Source of the DNA: an uncultured Dechloromonas sp.
GTDB taxonomy: Bacteria; Pseudomonadota; Gammaproteobacteria; Burkholderiales; Rhodocyclaceae
Assembly: GCA_946477505.1 (NCBI GenBank)
Contig: CAMKYP010000011.1
Coordinates: 1-22,573, forward strand
DNA: 22,573 nucleotides
Direction: 5' to 3'
The notes under the pieces are model-generated. The model was not told where the DNA came from, made no database searches, and was given only the letters and a program-made list of their open reading frames with translations. Positions 1 through 7,725 of this stretch are shown here, in pieces. The position numbers and the translations under genes are program-made. Position 1 is the first letter of the stretch; every line of letters starts with the position of its first letter.

Positions 1-224
1 GCCTGGAGACGTGCTTGGGTGGCTGGCTTGCAAATAGTGTGGGAACGGCGCGGCGAATTGTAAATAAAAGTAAGTCTCATTTCAATTCGCTGTATTCTTG
101 CCGTTCGCGCTGGAGTGGCAGGCATCTTGGAAAAAAATGGATACAAATCGTCGCACAAAGACAATGTGAAAAATTCTTCTTTGGCGGGAAACTGAAGAGC
201 ATTGTCAGTCTTGAGGAGATTCCC

Positions 225-539
225 ATGCAGTCCGATGAAGTCCGGCAAGCCCGTGTCGTTACAGATTTCATGATGGTGGCCAGGTGCTATTTCGGCATGG
301 CTCCCGCAGCGCAACCGATGTTGCGTCGGGGCGGTCCATACGGTCGGCTACGTCCGGTTTTCCGTTCGTTGCTGGTTGTCGGCGCGCTCGGGAGCGCGTT
401 GGCGCAACCGGTATTTGCGCTGGAAACGATGCGTTCCACGGGGCTGGACAATGCCACGAGCAATTCGACCGACGGCGGGAAATCACCCGTTTGGCCGGCC
501 GGTGTCGTGGCGCTTGCCGAAAAACCTTCCCATGACTGA
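225..539 (+). CDS. small exported protein of unknown function, upstream of degP
   Basis: This encodes a 104-residue protein that I do not recognise. I chose the ATG at 225 because GAGGAG (213-218) lies 6 bases before it. The frame is open back to position 15, but the upstream part has no ribosome site and an unconvincing composition. Residues 30-65 look like a signal peptide: an arginine-rich stretch, a hydrophobic run (LLVVGALGSALA), then PVFA followed by LE, a good signal peptidase I site. The mature part would be only about 40 residues, rich in Ser, Thr and Asn. An internal ATG just before LRRGG would give a more usual signal peptide length. The stop lies 24 bases before the degP start, so the two may be cotranscribed. 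No function can be assigned; exported and envelope-related is an inference from the signal and the neighbour. Confidence 0.5.
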   Translation: MQSDEVRQARVVTDFMMVARCYFGMAPAAQPMLRRGGPYGRLRPVFRSLLVVGALGSALAQPVFALETMRSTGLDNATSNSTDGGKSPVWPAGVVALAEKPSHD

Positions 540-563
540 TTCATTTCAGGAGGAGAACAAAAC

Positions 564-2009
564 ATGAAAGCACTGAAAATGACGGTTGTAGCGGTAGCCG
601 TTGCTGCCGCAGTGGGCGGCGCCTATTCCTTTGGCCAACTGCAGACGAGTGCCGGCCCGCAGGTCGTGCCACCGGTTGCCGCCGCGCAGAATGCAGCGCC
701 GCTCGGTTCTTCGGTTGCGCTGCCCGACATGCGCGGCATCATTGCCAGCAATGCGCCGGCCGTGGTCAATATCAGCGTCAGCGGAACACGCAAGACCTCG
801 GTCGGCGTGCCGCAGATTGATCCGGATGATCCGTTCTACCAGTTCTTCCGCCGCTTTGGCGGGCAGATTCCCCAGGGCAAAACGCCGGTGCAGGGCCAGG
901 GTTCGGGATTCATCGTCAGTCCGGAAGGGACGATCCTGACCAATGCCCACGTTGTCGAGGATGCCGACGAAGTGACCGTCAAGCTCAGCGACAAGCGCGA
1001 GTTCAAGGCCAAGGTACTGGGTGCCGACAAGGCCAGCGACGTGGCCGTGCTGAAGATCGATGCCAAGGGGCTGCCGGTCGTTCGCATCGGTGCGTCGGCG
1101 CCGACGCAGGTCGGCGAATGGGTGCTGGCCATCGGTTCGCCGTTCGGTTTCGAGAGCAGCGCCAGTGCCGGCATTGTCTCGGCCAAGTCGCGCTCCTTGC
1201 CGGACGGCAGCTATGTCCCGTTCATCCAGACCGACGTCGCGGTCAATCCGGGCAACTCGGGCGGCCCGCTGTTCAACATGAACGGCGAGGTGATCGGCAT
1301 CAACTCGCAGATTTATTCGCGCAGCGGCGGTTACCAGGGTTTGTCCTTTGCCATTCCGATCGAGGTGGCGATGAACGTCGAGCGGCAGATCGCGACGACC
1401 GGCAAGGTCCAGCGCGGCAAGTTGGGCGTCAGCATCCAGGAGGTGAATCAGGCTCTGGCCGATACCTTCGGGCTAGCCAAGCCGGCCGGCGGTCTGGTTT
1501 CTTCCGTGGAAAAAGGCGGGCCGGCGGCCAAGGCCGGAATCGAGCCAGGCGATGTGATCATTGGTATTGACGGCAAGGCGGTAAATTCAGCCGGTGAACT
1601 GCCGGCGGCCGTGGCGCTGAAAAATCCGGGCGAATCGACCCGCCTGCAAATCTGGCGCAAGGGCAGGTCGCAGGATATCGAGGTCAAGGTCGGCAGCTTC
1701 AACGACGAGAAAGTCGCAGCGGTGGAAACGCCGAGCGTCGACAAGGGACGCCTGGGTGTCGCCGTCCGGCCGCTGACGCCGGAGGAAAAGCGCCAGGCCG
1801 ACGTAAGCGCCGGACTGCTCGTCGAACAGGCCGGCGGTTCGGCCGCCAAGGCCGGCATCCAGCCGGGCGACATCATCCTGTCGGTGAATGGTCAAACGGT
1901 GGGTACCGCCGACCAGTTGCGCAGCGCCATTGCCAATGCCGGCAAGAAGGCGGCGATCCTGGTAGAACGGAACGAATCGCGCATCTTCGTACCGGTCGAT
2001 CTTGGCTGA
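564..2009 (+). CDS. degP: Do/DegQ-type periplasmic serine endoprotease (HtrA family)
   Basis: This 481-residue protein has the usual length and layout of an HtrA/DegP/MucD protease, which degrades or refolds damaged proteins in the periplasm. A hydrophobic N-terminus (residues 5-22) serves as export signal or anchor. The trypsin-like domain (about 55-275) carries all three catalytic residues: His129 in TNAHVV, Asp159 in SDVAVLK and Ser232 in GNSGGP. Two PDZ domains follow, at about 285-375 (starting RGKLGVS) and 395-478 (starting KGRLGVA), each with a PGD-I-I turn. A strong ribosome site, AGGAGG, lies about 9 bases before the ATG. The gene converges on the regulator downstream, with 27 bases between their ends. 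It is probably a housekeeping stress gene with no direct part in phenol metabolism. The family is certain; the choice among degP, degQ and mucD is not. Confidence 0.93.
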   Translation: MKALKMTVVAVAVAAAVGGAYSFGQLQTSAGPQVVPPVAAAQNAAPLGSSVALPDMRGIIASNAPAVVNISVSGTRKTSVGVPQIDPDDPFYQFFRRFGGQIPQGKTPVQGQGSGFIVSPEGTILTNAHVVEDADEVTVKLSDKREFKAKVLGADKASDVAVLKIDAKGLPVVRIGASAPTQVGEWVLAIGSPFGFESSASAGIVSAKSRSLPDGSYVPFIQTDVAVNPGNSGGPLFNMNGEVIGINSQIYSRSGGYQGLSFAIPIEVAMNVERQIATTGKVQRGKLGVSIQEVNQALADTFGLAKPAGGLVSSVEKGGPAAKAGIEPGDVIIGIDGKAVNSAGELPAAVALKNPGESTRLQIWRKGRSQDIEVKVGSFNDEKVAAVETPSVDKGRLGVAVRPLTPEEKRQADVSAGLLVEQAGGSAAKAGIQPGDIILSVNGQTVGTADQLRSAIANAGKKAAILVERNESRIFVPVDLG

Positions 2010-2036
2010 TGGCTGTTTTTTAGCGCCGCCGCGCGC

Positions 2037-3710
2037 TCAATTGGCGTTCTTCTTCAGCCGGTATTGCAACTGCGGCCGGGTGATGCCCAGGGTGCGGGCG
2101 GCACCCGCCAGATTGCCGTCGGCGCGTTTGACGGCCTCGTCGATCAGGCGGGTTTCAAGGTCCTCGAAGGCAATGCCGCTATCGAGGATGGCGTCGATCA
2201 GGGCCGAGGAGGGGCAGGGTTCCTTGGGCTGCTCCAGGCTGCCGGCCTGGGTGATCTGCGCCTCGCTGAAGTCGCTGTCGGCGACGTTGGCGAACAGGTG
2301 CTCGCGTTCGATCCAGCCGCCGTTGGGGGCGAGGATGAGGCCGCGCTCGATCATGTTTTCCAGCTCGCGCACATTGCCTGGCCATTGGTAGCGCTTGATC
2401 GCCTGCATCGCCTTGTCGCTGACGCCGAGCAGCTTCTTCTCGTAGAGCGTGCAGAAACGGGCGAGCATGGCTTCGATGAGCAGCGGGATGTCGGCGATGC
2501 GTTCGCGTAGCGGTGGAATCTGGATGGGGTAGACGCTGAGCCGGTAATAGAGGTCGGAGCGGAAGCGCCCGGCCTTGACCGCGGCCTGCAGGTCGACGTT
2601 GGTGGCGGCGACGAGGCGGATGTTCAGCTTGCGTACCCGGTCGTCGCCGAGGCGCTCGATCTCGCCTTCCTGCAGCACGCGCAGCAGCTTGGCCTGGGCG
2701 GCGAGCGGGAGTTCGCCGATTTCGTCGAGAAACAGGGTGCCGCCGTCGGCGCGCTCGAACTTGCCCATGCGTGAAGTCTGGGCGCCGGTGAAAGCGCCTT
2801 TCTCGACGCCAAACAGCTCGGATTCGATCAGGTCGTTGGGCATTGCCGCGCAATTGACGGCGACGAACGGCCCTTGCTTGCGGTTGCTCATCTGGTGCAG
2901 GGTGCGCGCGAAACGCTCCTTGCCGACGCCGGTTTCGCCGAGCAGCAGCACGGTGACCTGGGTGCCCGAGGCGCGGGTGACGAGATCGTAGGCGTGCTGG
3001 AAACCCTTGGAATTACCGACCAGTTGCGGCGTCTGCGTCTGCTGCGAAATGGTGGTGCGCAGGTAGTCGACCTGGTGGCGCAGTTCCAGCAGATGGTTGA
3101 GCATCGAATCAGACTCGAAGTAGCTGGCGTGCTGCTCGGCGTCGTCCCACTCTTCGAGCGGCTTGCCGACGATGCGGCAGTGGTTGTGGCCGCAGGCGAC
3201 GCATTCGACCTCCTTGAACAGGATGAAGCGACCCATGAAGGCGGAGGTGTAGCCCGAGGCATAGCCGATCTGCGACCAGCACACCGGTTCGTCTGACTGG
3301 CCCAGTTCGCGCAGGTGGATGTCCTGCTCCCATGAGTTCTCCCAGAGAAACTCGCCATAGAAGCTGCCGCTGTCGAAGTCGAGTTTCATCTCGATCGGCG
3401 TGACGCGGACGATGCCTTCCAGCATGTGCAGTTGCGGACCGGTGAAGAAGGCATCGGGCATCGACTGATGGCCACGGATGCGCTTGGCGAGTTCGGCATC
3501 GCAGACGCCGGCGGCGTAGCCCATGCGGGTCAGCAGGCGGCGGGCGTGTTCCTTGCCGACCGAGCCGACCAGTTCGCGGCGCAAGGCGCCGAGCGCCGAG
3601 GTATGCATCAGCACCATGCGATTCTCGGCCAGCCAGATCGTGCCGTCCTTTTCGCAAAACTTGACCAGATTGCGCAGGTCGTTCGATTCCGGGTAACGGA
3701 TGGTTGTCAT
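2037..3710 (-). CDS. dmpR: sigma-54-dependent phenol-responsive activator (DmpR/XylR family)
   Basis: This 557-residue protein matches the length and domain order of DmpR, PoxR and PhlR, which bind phenols and activate sigma-54 promoters. The N-terminal XylR_N sensor covers about residues 10-110. It leads into a V4R domain (about 110-190) with several tryptophans (123, 127, 145) and a cysteine cluster (C170, C173, C178). A charged, Gln-containing linker (195-228) follows. The AAA+ domain (230-455) has Walker A GETGVGKE (258-265), the sigma-54 contact loop GAFTGA (305-310) and Walker B ending LFLDE (326-330). A Fis-type helix-turn-helix ends the protein (about 515-555). It is transcribed divergently from the hydroxylase operon, the usual position for its cognate regulator. 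Phenol as effector is inferred from the adjacent operon; related effectors such as cresols are possible. Confidence 0.93.
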   Translation of the reverse strand: MTTIRYPESNDLRNLVKFCEKDGTIWLAENRMVLMHTSALGALRRELVGSVGKEHARRLLTRMGYAAGVCDAELAKRIRGHQSMPDAFFTGPQLHMLEGIVRVTPIEMKLDFDSGSFYGEFLWENSWEQDIHLRELGQSDEPVCWSQIGYASGYTSAFMGRFILFKEVECVACGHNHCRIVGKPLEEWDDAEQHASYFESDSMLNHLLELRHQVDYLRTTISQQTQTPQLVGNSKGFQHAYDLVTRASGTQVTVLLLGETGVGKERFARTLHQMSNRKQGPFVAVNCAAMPNDLIESELFGVEKGAFTGAQTSRMGKFERADGGTLFLDEIGELPLAAQAKLLRVLQEGEIERLGDDRVRKLNIRLVAATNVDLQAAVKAGRFRSDLYYRLSVYPIQIPPLRERIADIPLLIEAMLARFCTLYEKKLLGVSDKAMQAIKRYQWPGNVRELENMIERGLILAPNGGWIEREHLFANVADSDFSEAQITQAGSLEQPKEPCPSSALIDAILDSGIAFEDLETRLIDEAVKRADGNLAGAARTLGITRPQLQYRLKKNAN

Positions 3711-3966
3711 CTTGTCTCTCTGTCGCGAAGGCTCTCCGTCGCCGGAGGCTGTCCACTTGTGTTTTTGTACTGCTGCCTGCCGTCTACCCGAGCCGTTTTT
3801 GCTCCAGAAGTTGGCAATTTTCTCGAGATTATTCCACGGTTTTGTTCGTCGTGGTGGATTGCCCTCGCCACGAACAGGCGTGCAATCCCGATGTCATTGC
3901 TGTCGTCGCTGCAGGCGGCTCTCCTATTACCCGGCAGTCATTGAGGGCGCGAAAACGGCGCTCGCG

Positions 3967-3992
3967 GAGTTGATCATTTGGTTAATCAACTC
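3967..3992. promoter_or_regulatory. candidate upstream activating site for the DmpR-like regulator
   Basis: GAGTTGAT (3967-3974) and ATCAACTC (3985-3992) form a perfect 8-bp inverted repeat with a 10-base spacer. The core, TTGATC followed by N10 and ATCAA, resembles the TTGATC/GATCAA-type upstream sites of DmpR and XylR. Its centre lies about 128 bases before the predicted start of transcription, close to the downstream activator site of known promoters of this type. A TTGA half-site at 3941-3944 sits 29 bases upstream in the same phase and may be a degenerate second site. Confidence 0.7.
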
Positions 3993-4081
3993 GAAATTTA
4001 TTCACCATAACGTAATGATGCGCTGCGGAAAAATGCCTGTCCGTTTTCCGTGATTTCAATAAAAACAGTTGGTTAGCTTAC

Positions 4082-4097
4082 TGGCATGCTCCTTGAT
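4082..4097 (+). promoter_or_regulatory. candidate sigma-54 (-24/-12) promoter of the dmp operon
   Basis: TGGCATGCTCCTTGAT fits the consensus TGGCAYR-N4-TTGCW except that the -12 dinucleotide is GA instead of GC. The two GG/G elements (4083 and 4095) are exactly 12 bases apart. Transcription would start near 4107, about 40 bases before the dmpK ATG. Its position downstream of the activator repeat supports the call; the non-consensus -12 base weakens it. Confidence 0.6.
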
Positions 4098-4148
4098 AAA
4101 GAAAGCCCAGCCAGCGATGGGCGCTGCGCAGCTTTCAGAGGACAGGCG

Positions 4149-4418
4149 ATGAGTCAGCACGAGAAGCAAGGCAGTACGTTCGACGCGGGGCGGCGCTATG
4201 TCCGCATCTGCAGGCGTCGGCCGGATGGCTTCATCGAATTCGAGTTTTCGATCGGCGATCCGGAACTGGCTGTCGAGCTGATGCTGCCGGAATCGGCTTT
4301 CCACGAGTTTTGCCTGGCCAACGAAGTCATCGTGCTCGATCCGGCAACAGCCGATCAGGGCGACTGGGTTTCCCGGTTGAACGATGCCTCGCGCCAGGGT
4401 TTTGAAGACGCAGTCTGA
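4149..4418 (+). CDS. dmpK: phenol hydroxylase assembly/accessory subunit DmpK
   Basis: This 89-residue protein is in the position, size and style of DmpK/PhlA/PoxA. That small subunit is needed for an active phenol hydroxylase in vivo, probably for iron loading of the oxygenase, but is not part of the catalytic complex. Visible features are the N-terminal RRYVRICRRRPDGFIEFEF segment and the DPELAVELMLPE stretch, both typical of the family. I start at 4149 because GAGGA (4138-4142) precedes it. The in-frame ATG at 4086 lies inside the sigma-54 promoter and cannot be translated from that transcript. It is the first gene of the operon, with dmpL 41 bases after its stop. The call rests on family resemblance and gene order. 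Confidence 0.88.
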   Translation: MSQHEKQGSTFDAGRRYVRICRRRPDGFIEFEFSIGDPELAVELMLPESAFHEFCLANEVIVLDPATADQGDWVSRLNDASRQGFEDAV

Positions 4419-4459
4419 ACACACCATCCCGCCAGCGGGAACAACGAGAGGAGACAAGC

Positions 4460-5449
4460 ATGCAGATCGATCTGCGCACCGTGGCCATCAAGCCCTTGCG
4501 CCACACCTTCGACCATCTGGTCGAGCGCTTCGGCGACAAGTCGGCCAGCCGCTATCAGGAGGGCAGCTACAACATTCAGCAGGAACACATCTTCCACTAC
4601 CGTCCGACTTGGGATGCCGACCGCGTGCTGTTCGACAAGAAGCGCACCAAGATCCAGATGAAGGATTGGTACGCGCTGAAAGACCCGCGCCAGTACTACT
4701 ACGGCGCCTACACCATTGCCCGTGCCCGGCAGCAGGAGGCCGCCGAGTCGAGCTTCGAGATGATCGAGGATCGCGGCCTGGCCGAATTGATTCCCGCCGA
4801 GTTGAAGCAGATCGCCCTCGATGTGCTGGTGCCGATGCGCCATGTCGAGTGGGGCGGCAACATGGGCAATTCCTACATCACCGCCTACGGCTACGGCACG
4901 GTCATAACCCAGCCCTGCCTGTACCACGCCATGGACCATCTCGGCGTTGCGCAGTACCTGACCCGCATCGGCCTGGTGCTCGATGGTCCGGATGCGCTCG
5001 ACGCCGCCAAGGAGGCCTGGATGTCCGGCGCCGCCTGGCAGCCGATGCGCCACCACGTCGAGAACTTGCTGGTCCTCGACGACTGGTTCGAGATCTTCGT
5101 TGCCCAGAATCTGGTCCTCGAAGGCCTGCTCAACCCGATGCTGTACGACTACCTGGATGCCGACTTCTCGGCCAAGGGCGGCACCGCCATCTCGATGATG
5201 ACCCGCTTCATGGCCGAATGGTCGGCCGAAACCGCCAAGTGGATCGATGCCCAGATCAAGACGGCAGCAGCCGAGTCGCCCGAGAACAAGGAGCAGCTGA
5301 GTGCCTGGGTCAAGCACTACCGCTCGGCGACCCGCGAGGCGCTGGCCCCGATTGCCCAACGCGCCTTCGGCGACAAGGCCGACGACGTGCTGGCCGATCT
5401 CGTTTCCGAATTCAACGCCCGCTGCGCCAAGCTTGGCCTGGCGGTCTAG
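4460..5449 (+). CDS. dmpL: phenol hydroxylase oxygenase beta subunit DmpL
   Basis: This 329-residue protein is the beta (P1) subunit of a multicomponent phenol 2-monooxygenase of the bacterial diiron family. It pairs with DmpN and DmpO in the hydroxylase but holds no metal centre itself. Its length is normal for the family. Recognisable features are the N-terminal IDLRTVAIKPLRHTFDHL, the KDPRQYYYGAYT segment and the central VEWGGNMGNSYITAYGYGT segment; no diiron ExxH pair is present, as expected. A GAGAGGAG-type ribosome site lies just before the ATG. The gene is followed by dmpM, whose ribosome site overlaps this stop codon, so the two are tightly coupled. Confidence 0.95.
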   Translation: MQIDLRTVAIKPLRHTFDHLVERFGDKSASRYQEGSYNIQQEHIFHYRPTWDADRVLFDKKRTKIQMKDWYALKDPRQYYYGAYTIARARQQEAAESSFEMIEDRGLAELIPAELKQIALDVLVPMRHVEWGGNMGNSYITAYGYGTVITQPCLYHAMDHLGVAQYLTRIGLVLDGPDALDAAKEAWMSGAAWQPMRHHVENLLVLDDWFEIFVAQNLVLEGLLNPMLYDYLDADFSAKGGTAISMMTRFMAEWSAETAKWIDAQIKTAAAESPENKEQLSAWVKHYRSATREALAPIAQRAFGDKADDVLADLVSEFNARCAKLGLAV

Positions 5450-5457
5450 GAGCATCC

Positions 5458-5727
5458 ATGTCTACCGTATTCATCGCCTTTCAAACCAACGAGGACACCC
5501 GTCCCATCGTCGAGTCCATCCTCGCCGACAACCCGCATGCTGTGCTCGACGAACAGCCGGCCATGGTCAAGATCAATGCCGAGGGCCAGCTGGTCATCAA
5601 GCGCGAATCCATCGAGGAGCGCATCGGCCGCAGCTTCGACCTGCAGGAGTTGCAGATCAACCTGATCACCCTCTCCGGGAATATCGACGAAGACGACGAC
5701 CAGTTCACGCTGGCCTGGAAAAACTGA
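5458..5727 (+). CDS. dmpM: phenol hydroxylase regulatory/effector protein DmpM
   Basis: This 89-residue, acidic protein is the cofactor-less coupling (effector) protein of phenol hydroxylase, related to MmoB and TouD. It binds the oxygenase and tunes oxygen activation at the diiron site. The family signature includes the N-terminal VFIAFQTNEDTRPIVESI, the AMVKINAEGQLVIKRE segment and the acidic C-terminal part EDDDQFTLAW. The ribosome site AGGAG (5448-5452) overlaps the dmpL stop codon, which points to translational coupling and balanced subunit amounts. There is no cysteine or metal motif. Size and place agree with dmpM. Confidence 0.94.
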   Translation: MSTVFIAFQTNEDTRPIVESILADNPHAVLDEQPAMVKINAEGQLVIKRESIEERIGRSFDLQELQINLITLSGNIDEDDDQFTLAWKN

Positions 5728-5741
5728 GCAAGGAGACTCTC

Positions 5742-7298
5742 ATGGACATGAAAGCCAACAAGAAAAAGCTGGGCCTCAAGGAAAAATACGCCCACATGAC
5801 GCGCGGCCTGGATTGGGAAACCACCTACCAGCCGATGGACAAGGTCTTCCCGCAGGCGACCTTCGAAGGCATCAAGATTCACGACTGGGAAAAGTGGGAA
5901 GACCCCTTCCGCCTGACCATGGATGCCTACTGGAAGTACCAGGCCGAGAAGGAGCGCAAACTCTACGCCGTGCTCGATGCCTTCGCGCAGAACAACGGCC
6001 ACCTCGGCATCACCGACGCGCGTTACCTGAATGCGGTCAAGCTGTTCCTGACTGGCATTTCGCCGCTCGAATACGTCGCCCACCGCGGTTTTGCCGCCGC
6101 CGGCCGCAACTTCCCCGGCGTCGGCCCGCGCGTCGCCTGCCTGATGCAGTCGATCGACGAGATCCGCCACGCCCAGACGCAAATCCACGCGCTGTCGAAC
6201 TACAACAAGTTCTACGAAGGCTTCCACGCCGGCGCCGCCCACCAGATCGAACGCATCTGGTACCTCTCCGTGCCCAAGTCCTTCTTCGACGACGCTTTCT
6301 CGGCCGGCCCCTTCGAATGGATGATCGCCATCGGCTTCTCCTTCGAGTACGTGCTGACCAACCTGCTGTTCGTGCCCTTCATGTCGGGCGCCGCCTACAA
6401 CGGCGACATGGCGACCGTGACCTTCGGTTTCTCGGCCCAGTCCGACGAAGCCCGCCACATGACCCTGGGACTCGAGTGCATCAAGTTCATGCTCGAGCAG
6501 GACCCGGACAACCTGCCCATCGTCCAGAAGTGGATCGACAAGTGGGCCTGGCGCGGCATCCGCGTGCTGACCCTGGTCGGCATGATGATGGACTACATGC
6601 TGCCGAAGCGCGTGATGAGCTGGAAGGAAGCCTGGGAAATCTACTTCGAGCAGAACGGCGGCGCGCTGTTCAACGACCTGGCCAAGTACGGCATCAAGGT
6701 GCCGGACTGCATCACCCAATGCACGGTCGACAAGGAGCACATCTCGCATCAGGCCTGGTGCACCTTCTACCAGTACGCCCACGCCTCGGCCTTCCACACC
6801 TGGCTGCCGAACGCCGAGGAAATGGACTGGCTGTCCGCCAAGTACCCGAACACTTTCGACAAGTACTACCGGCCGCGCTACGAGCAGTGGCGCGAAATGG
6901 CCGACAAGGGCGAGCGCTTCTACAACAACACCCTGCCCATGCTGTGCCAGGTCTGCCAGATTCCGATGGTATTCACCGAGCCGGACGACCCGACCAAGAT
7001 CTGCTACCGCGAATCCGACTACCAGGGCGAGAAGTACCACACCTGTTCGGACGGCTGTAAGCACATCTTCGACGACGAGCCGGAGAAGTACATCCAGGCC
7101 TGGCTGCCGGTGCACCAGATCTACATGGGCAACTGCTGGCCGGAGGGCACCGATCCGACCGCCGAAGGCTTCGATCCGATGGCCAAGGTGCTCGAGTGGT
7201 ACCACATCGAAAACGGCAAGGACAACCTGGACTACGAAGGCTCGGGCGACCAGGCCAATTTCGCCGCCTGGCGCGGTGCAGCCACCCAGAACACCTGA
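5742..7298 (+). CDS. dmpN: phenol hydroxylase oxygenase alpha subunit DmpN (diiron)
   Basis: This 518-residue protein is the catalytic subunit of phenol hydroxylase, which converts phenol to catechol with O2 and electrons from DmpP. All six diiron ligands are visible: Glu110 (SPLEYVAH), Glu140 and His143 (DEIRH), Glu202 (FSFEYVL), and Glu236 and His239 (DEARH). Spacing agrees with the known phenol hydroxylase and toluene monooxygenase alpha subunits. The C-terminal part (about 405-450) is a YHS-like cysteine domain with CQVC and, further on, CSDGC. The start at 5742 has AAGGAG 7 bases upstream; the frame is open further back, but only as the antisense-like overlap of dmpL and dmpM. The gene is intact. 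Substrate preference (phenol versus cresols or toluene) cannot be read from the sequence alone. Confidence 0.97.
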   Translation: MDMKANKKKLGLKEKYAHMTRGLDWETTYQPMDKVFPQATFEGIKIHDWEKWEDPFRLTMDAYWKYQAEKERKLYAVLDAFAQNNGHLGITDARYLNAVKLFLTGISPLEYVAHRGFAAAGRNFPGVGPRVACLMQSIDEIRHAQTQIHALSNYNKFYEGFHAGAAHQIERIWYLSVPKSFFDDAFSAGPFEWMIAIGFSFEYVLTNLLFVPFMSGAAYNGDMATVTFGFSAQSDEARHMTLGLECIKFMLEQDPDNLPIVQKWIDKWAWRGIRVLTLVGMMMDYMLPKRVMSWKEAWEIYFEQNGGALFNDLAKYGIKVPDCITQCTVDKEHISHQAWCTFYQYAHASAFHTWLPNAEEMDWLSAKYPNTFDKYYRPRYEQWREMADKGERFYNNTLPMLCQVCQIPMVFTEPDDPTKICYRESDYQGEKYHTCSDGCKHIFDDEPEKYIQAWLPVHQIYMGNCWPEGTDPTAEGFDPMAKVLEWYHIENGKDNLDYEGSGDQANFAAWRGAATQNT

Positions 7299-7316
7299 TC
7301 GATCCAAACCTGTGGC

Positions 7317-7330
7317 GGGCGCTTGCGCCC
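7317..7330 (+). other. hairpin in the dmpN-dmpO spacer
   Basis: GGGCGCTTGCGCCC is a perfect self-complementary run in the 58-base gap between dmpN and dmpO. It can fold as a 5-bp GC stem with a CTTG tetraloop. No T run follows, so it is not a typical terminator. It could mark an mRNA processing or stabilising structure that adjusts oxygenase and reductase levels; that is inference. Confidence 0.4.
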
Positions 7331-7356
7331 TCCTGACAAGCATCAAGGAGACAAAC

Positions 7357-7713
7357 ATGGCTGTCAAAGCCCTCAGCGAATACAACTTCCCGGCCGCCGA
7401 TACGCAGGACAAGTTCCACGGCAACCAGCTGCTTTATGTCGGCTGGGACGACCACCTGATGTTCTGCGCGCCGTTCGCCTACTGCCTGCCGCCGAGCACC
7501 CCGTTCTCGGAGCTGGTGGAGAAACACCTGCCGCATTCCTTCGGTCCGCACCCTGACTGGGCCAAGGTCGATGTCGCCAGGATCGTCTGGCTGAAATCGG
7601 GCAAGCCCTTCGTGCCCGATTTCAACAAGACGCTGGCCGAGCAGGGGCTGCGGCACAAGGATGTATTGCGCATGCAGACGCCCGGCCTCAACGGCAACGG
7701 TACCTGTTCCTGA
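7357..7713 (+). CDS. dmpO: phenol hydroxylase oxygenase gamma subunit DmpO
   Basis: This 118-residue protein is the small (gamma, P4) subunit of the phenol hydroxylase oxygenase, which completes the DmpLNO complex. The size is normal. Family features include the motif FHGNQLLYVGWDDHLMFCAPF near residues 20-40 and the segment FVPDFNKTLAEQGLRHKDVLR near the C-terminus. I chose the ATG at 7357 because AAGGAG (7345-7350) lies 6 bases before it. An upstream in-frame ATG at 7276 lies inside dmpN and would add an atypical N-terminus. The dmpP start follows 12 bases after the stop. Confidence 0.94.
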   Translation: MAVKALSEYNFPAADTQDKFHGNQLLYVGWDDHLMFCAPFAYCLPPSTPFSELVEKHLPHSFGPHPDWAKVDVARIVWLKSGKPFVPDFNKTLAEQGLRHKDVLRMQTPGLNGNGTCS

Positions 7714-7725
7714 TTCGAGGGCGGC

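Larger units (their letters stand above)
3711..4148. promoter_or_regulatory. divergent control region between dmpR and dmpK
   Basis: No credible gene lies in this 438-bp gap. From left to right it holds the dmpR leader, with an AGAGAGA ribosome site on the - strand and a small hairpin (3734-3747). Next is a 7-bp inverted repeat TGTTCGT/ACGAACA (3843-3876) of unknown role. The candidate DmpR-binding repeat (3967-3992) follows, then an AT-richer stretch (about 3993-4080) that could be bent by IHF, although I found no clean IHF consensus. The -24/-12 element (4082-4097) and the dmpK leader end the region. This order of activator site, bendable spacer and sigma-54 promoter is typical of DmpR/XylR-controlled operons. 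I could not identify a convincing sigma-70 promoter for dmpR itself. Confidence 0.75.

Noticed and set aside
116..131. Sigma-54-like element TGGCAGGCATCTTGGA
   Set aside because: The -12 dinucleotide is GG and no activator-type repeat lies upstream within the window; a protease gene gives no reason to expect sigma-54 control.
187..214. Sigma-E-like promoter (GGAAACT, then GTCTTGA) before the small exported gene
   Set aside because: The spacing (14) is short and transcription would start within the ribosome site of the gene at 225, leaving no usable leader.
2010..2036. Shared terminator between degP and the convergent dmpR gene
   Set aside because: The T run (2016-2021) precedes and does not follow the short AGCGC/GCGCT stem on the + strand, and on the - strand it reads as A's after the stem; neither orientation makes an intrinsic terminator.
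3843..3876. Inverted repeat TGTTCGT/ACGAACA in the dmpR-dmpK region as a terminator or second activator site
   Set aside because: The arms are only 7 bp with an uneven 20-base loop, no T run follows, and the sequence does not resemble the TTGATC-type activator site.
4086..4148. Upstream in-frame ATG for dmpK
   Set aside because: It lies inside the -24/-12 element, so it would be upstream of the transcript start; the ATG at 4149 has a good ribosome site and gives the usual protein size.
5481..7424. Long open frame on the - strand across dmpM, dmpN and the start of dmpO
   Set aside because: It is antisense to diiron oxygenase genes with clear active sites, has Val/Gly/Leu-rich composition typical of reverse reading of GC-rich codons, and shows no domain.
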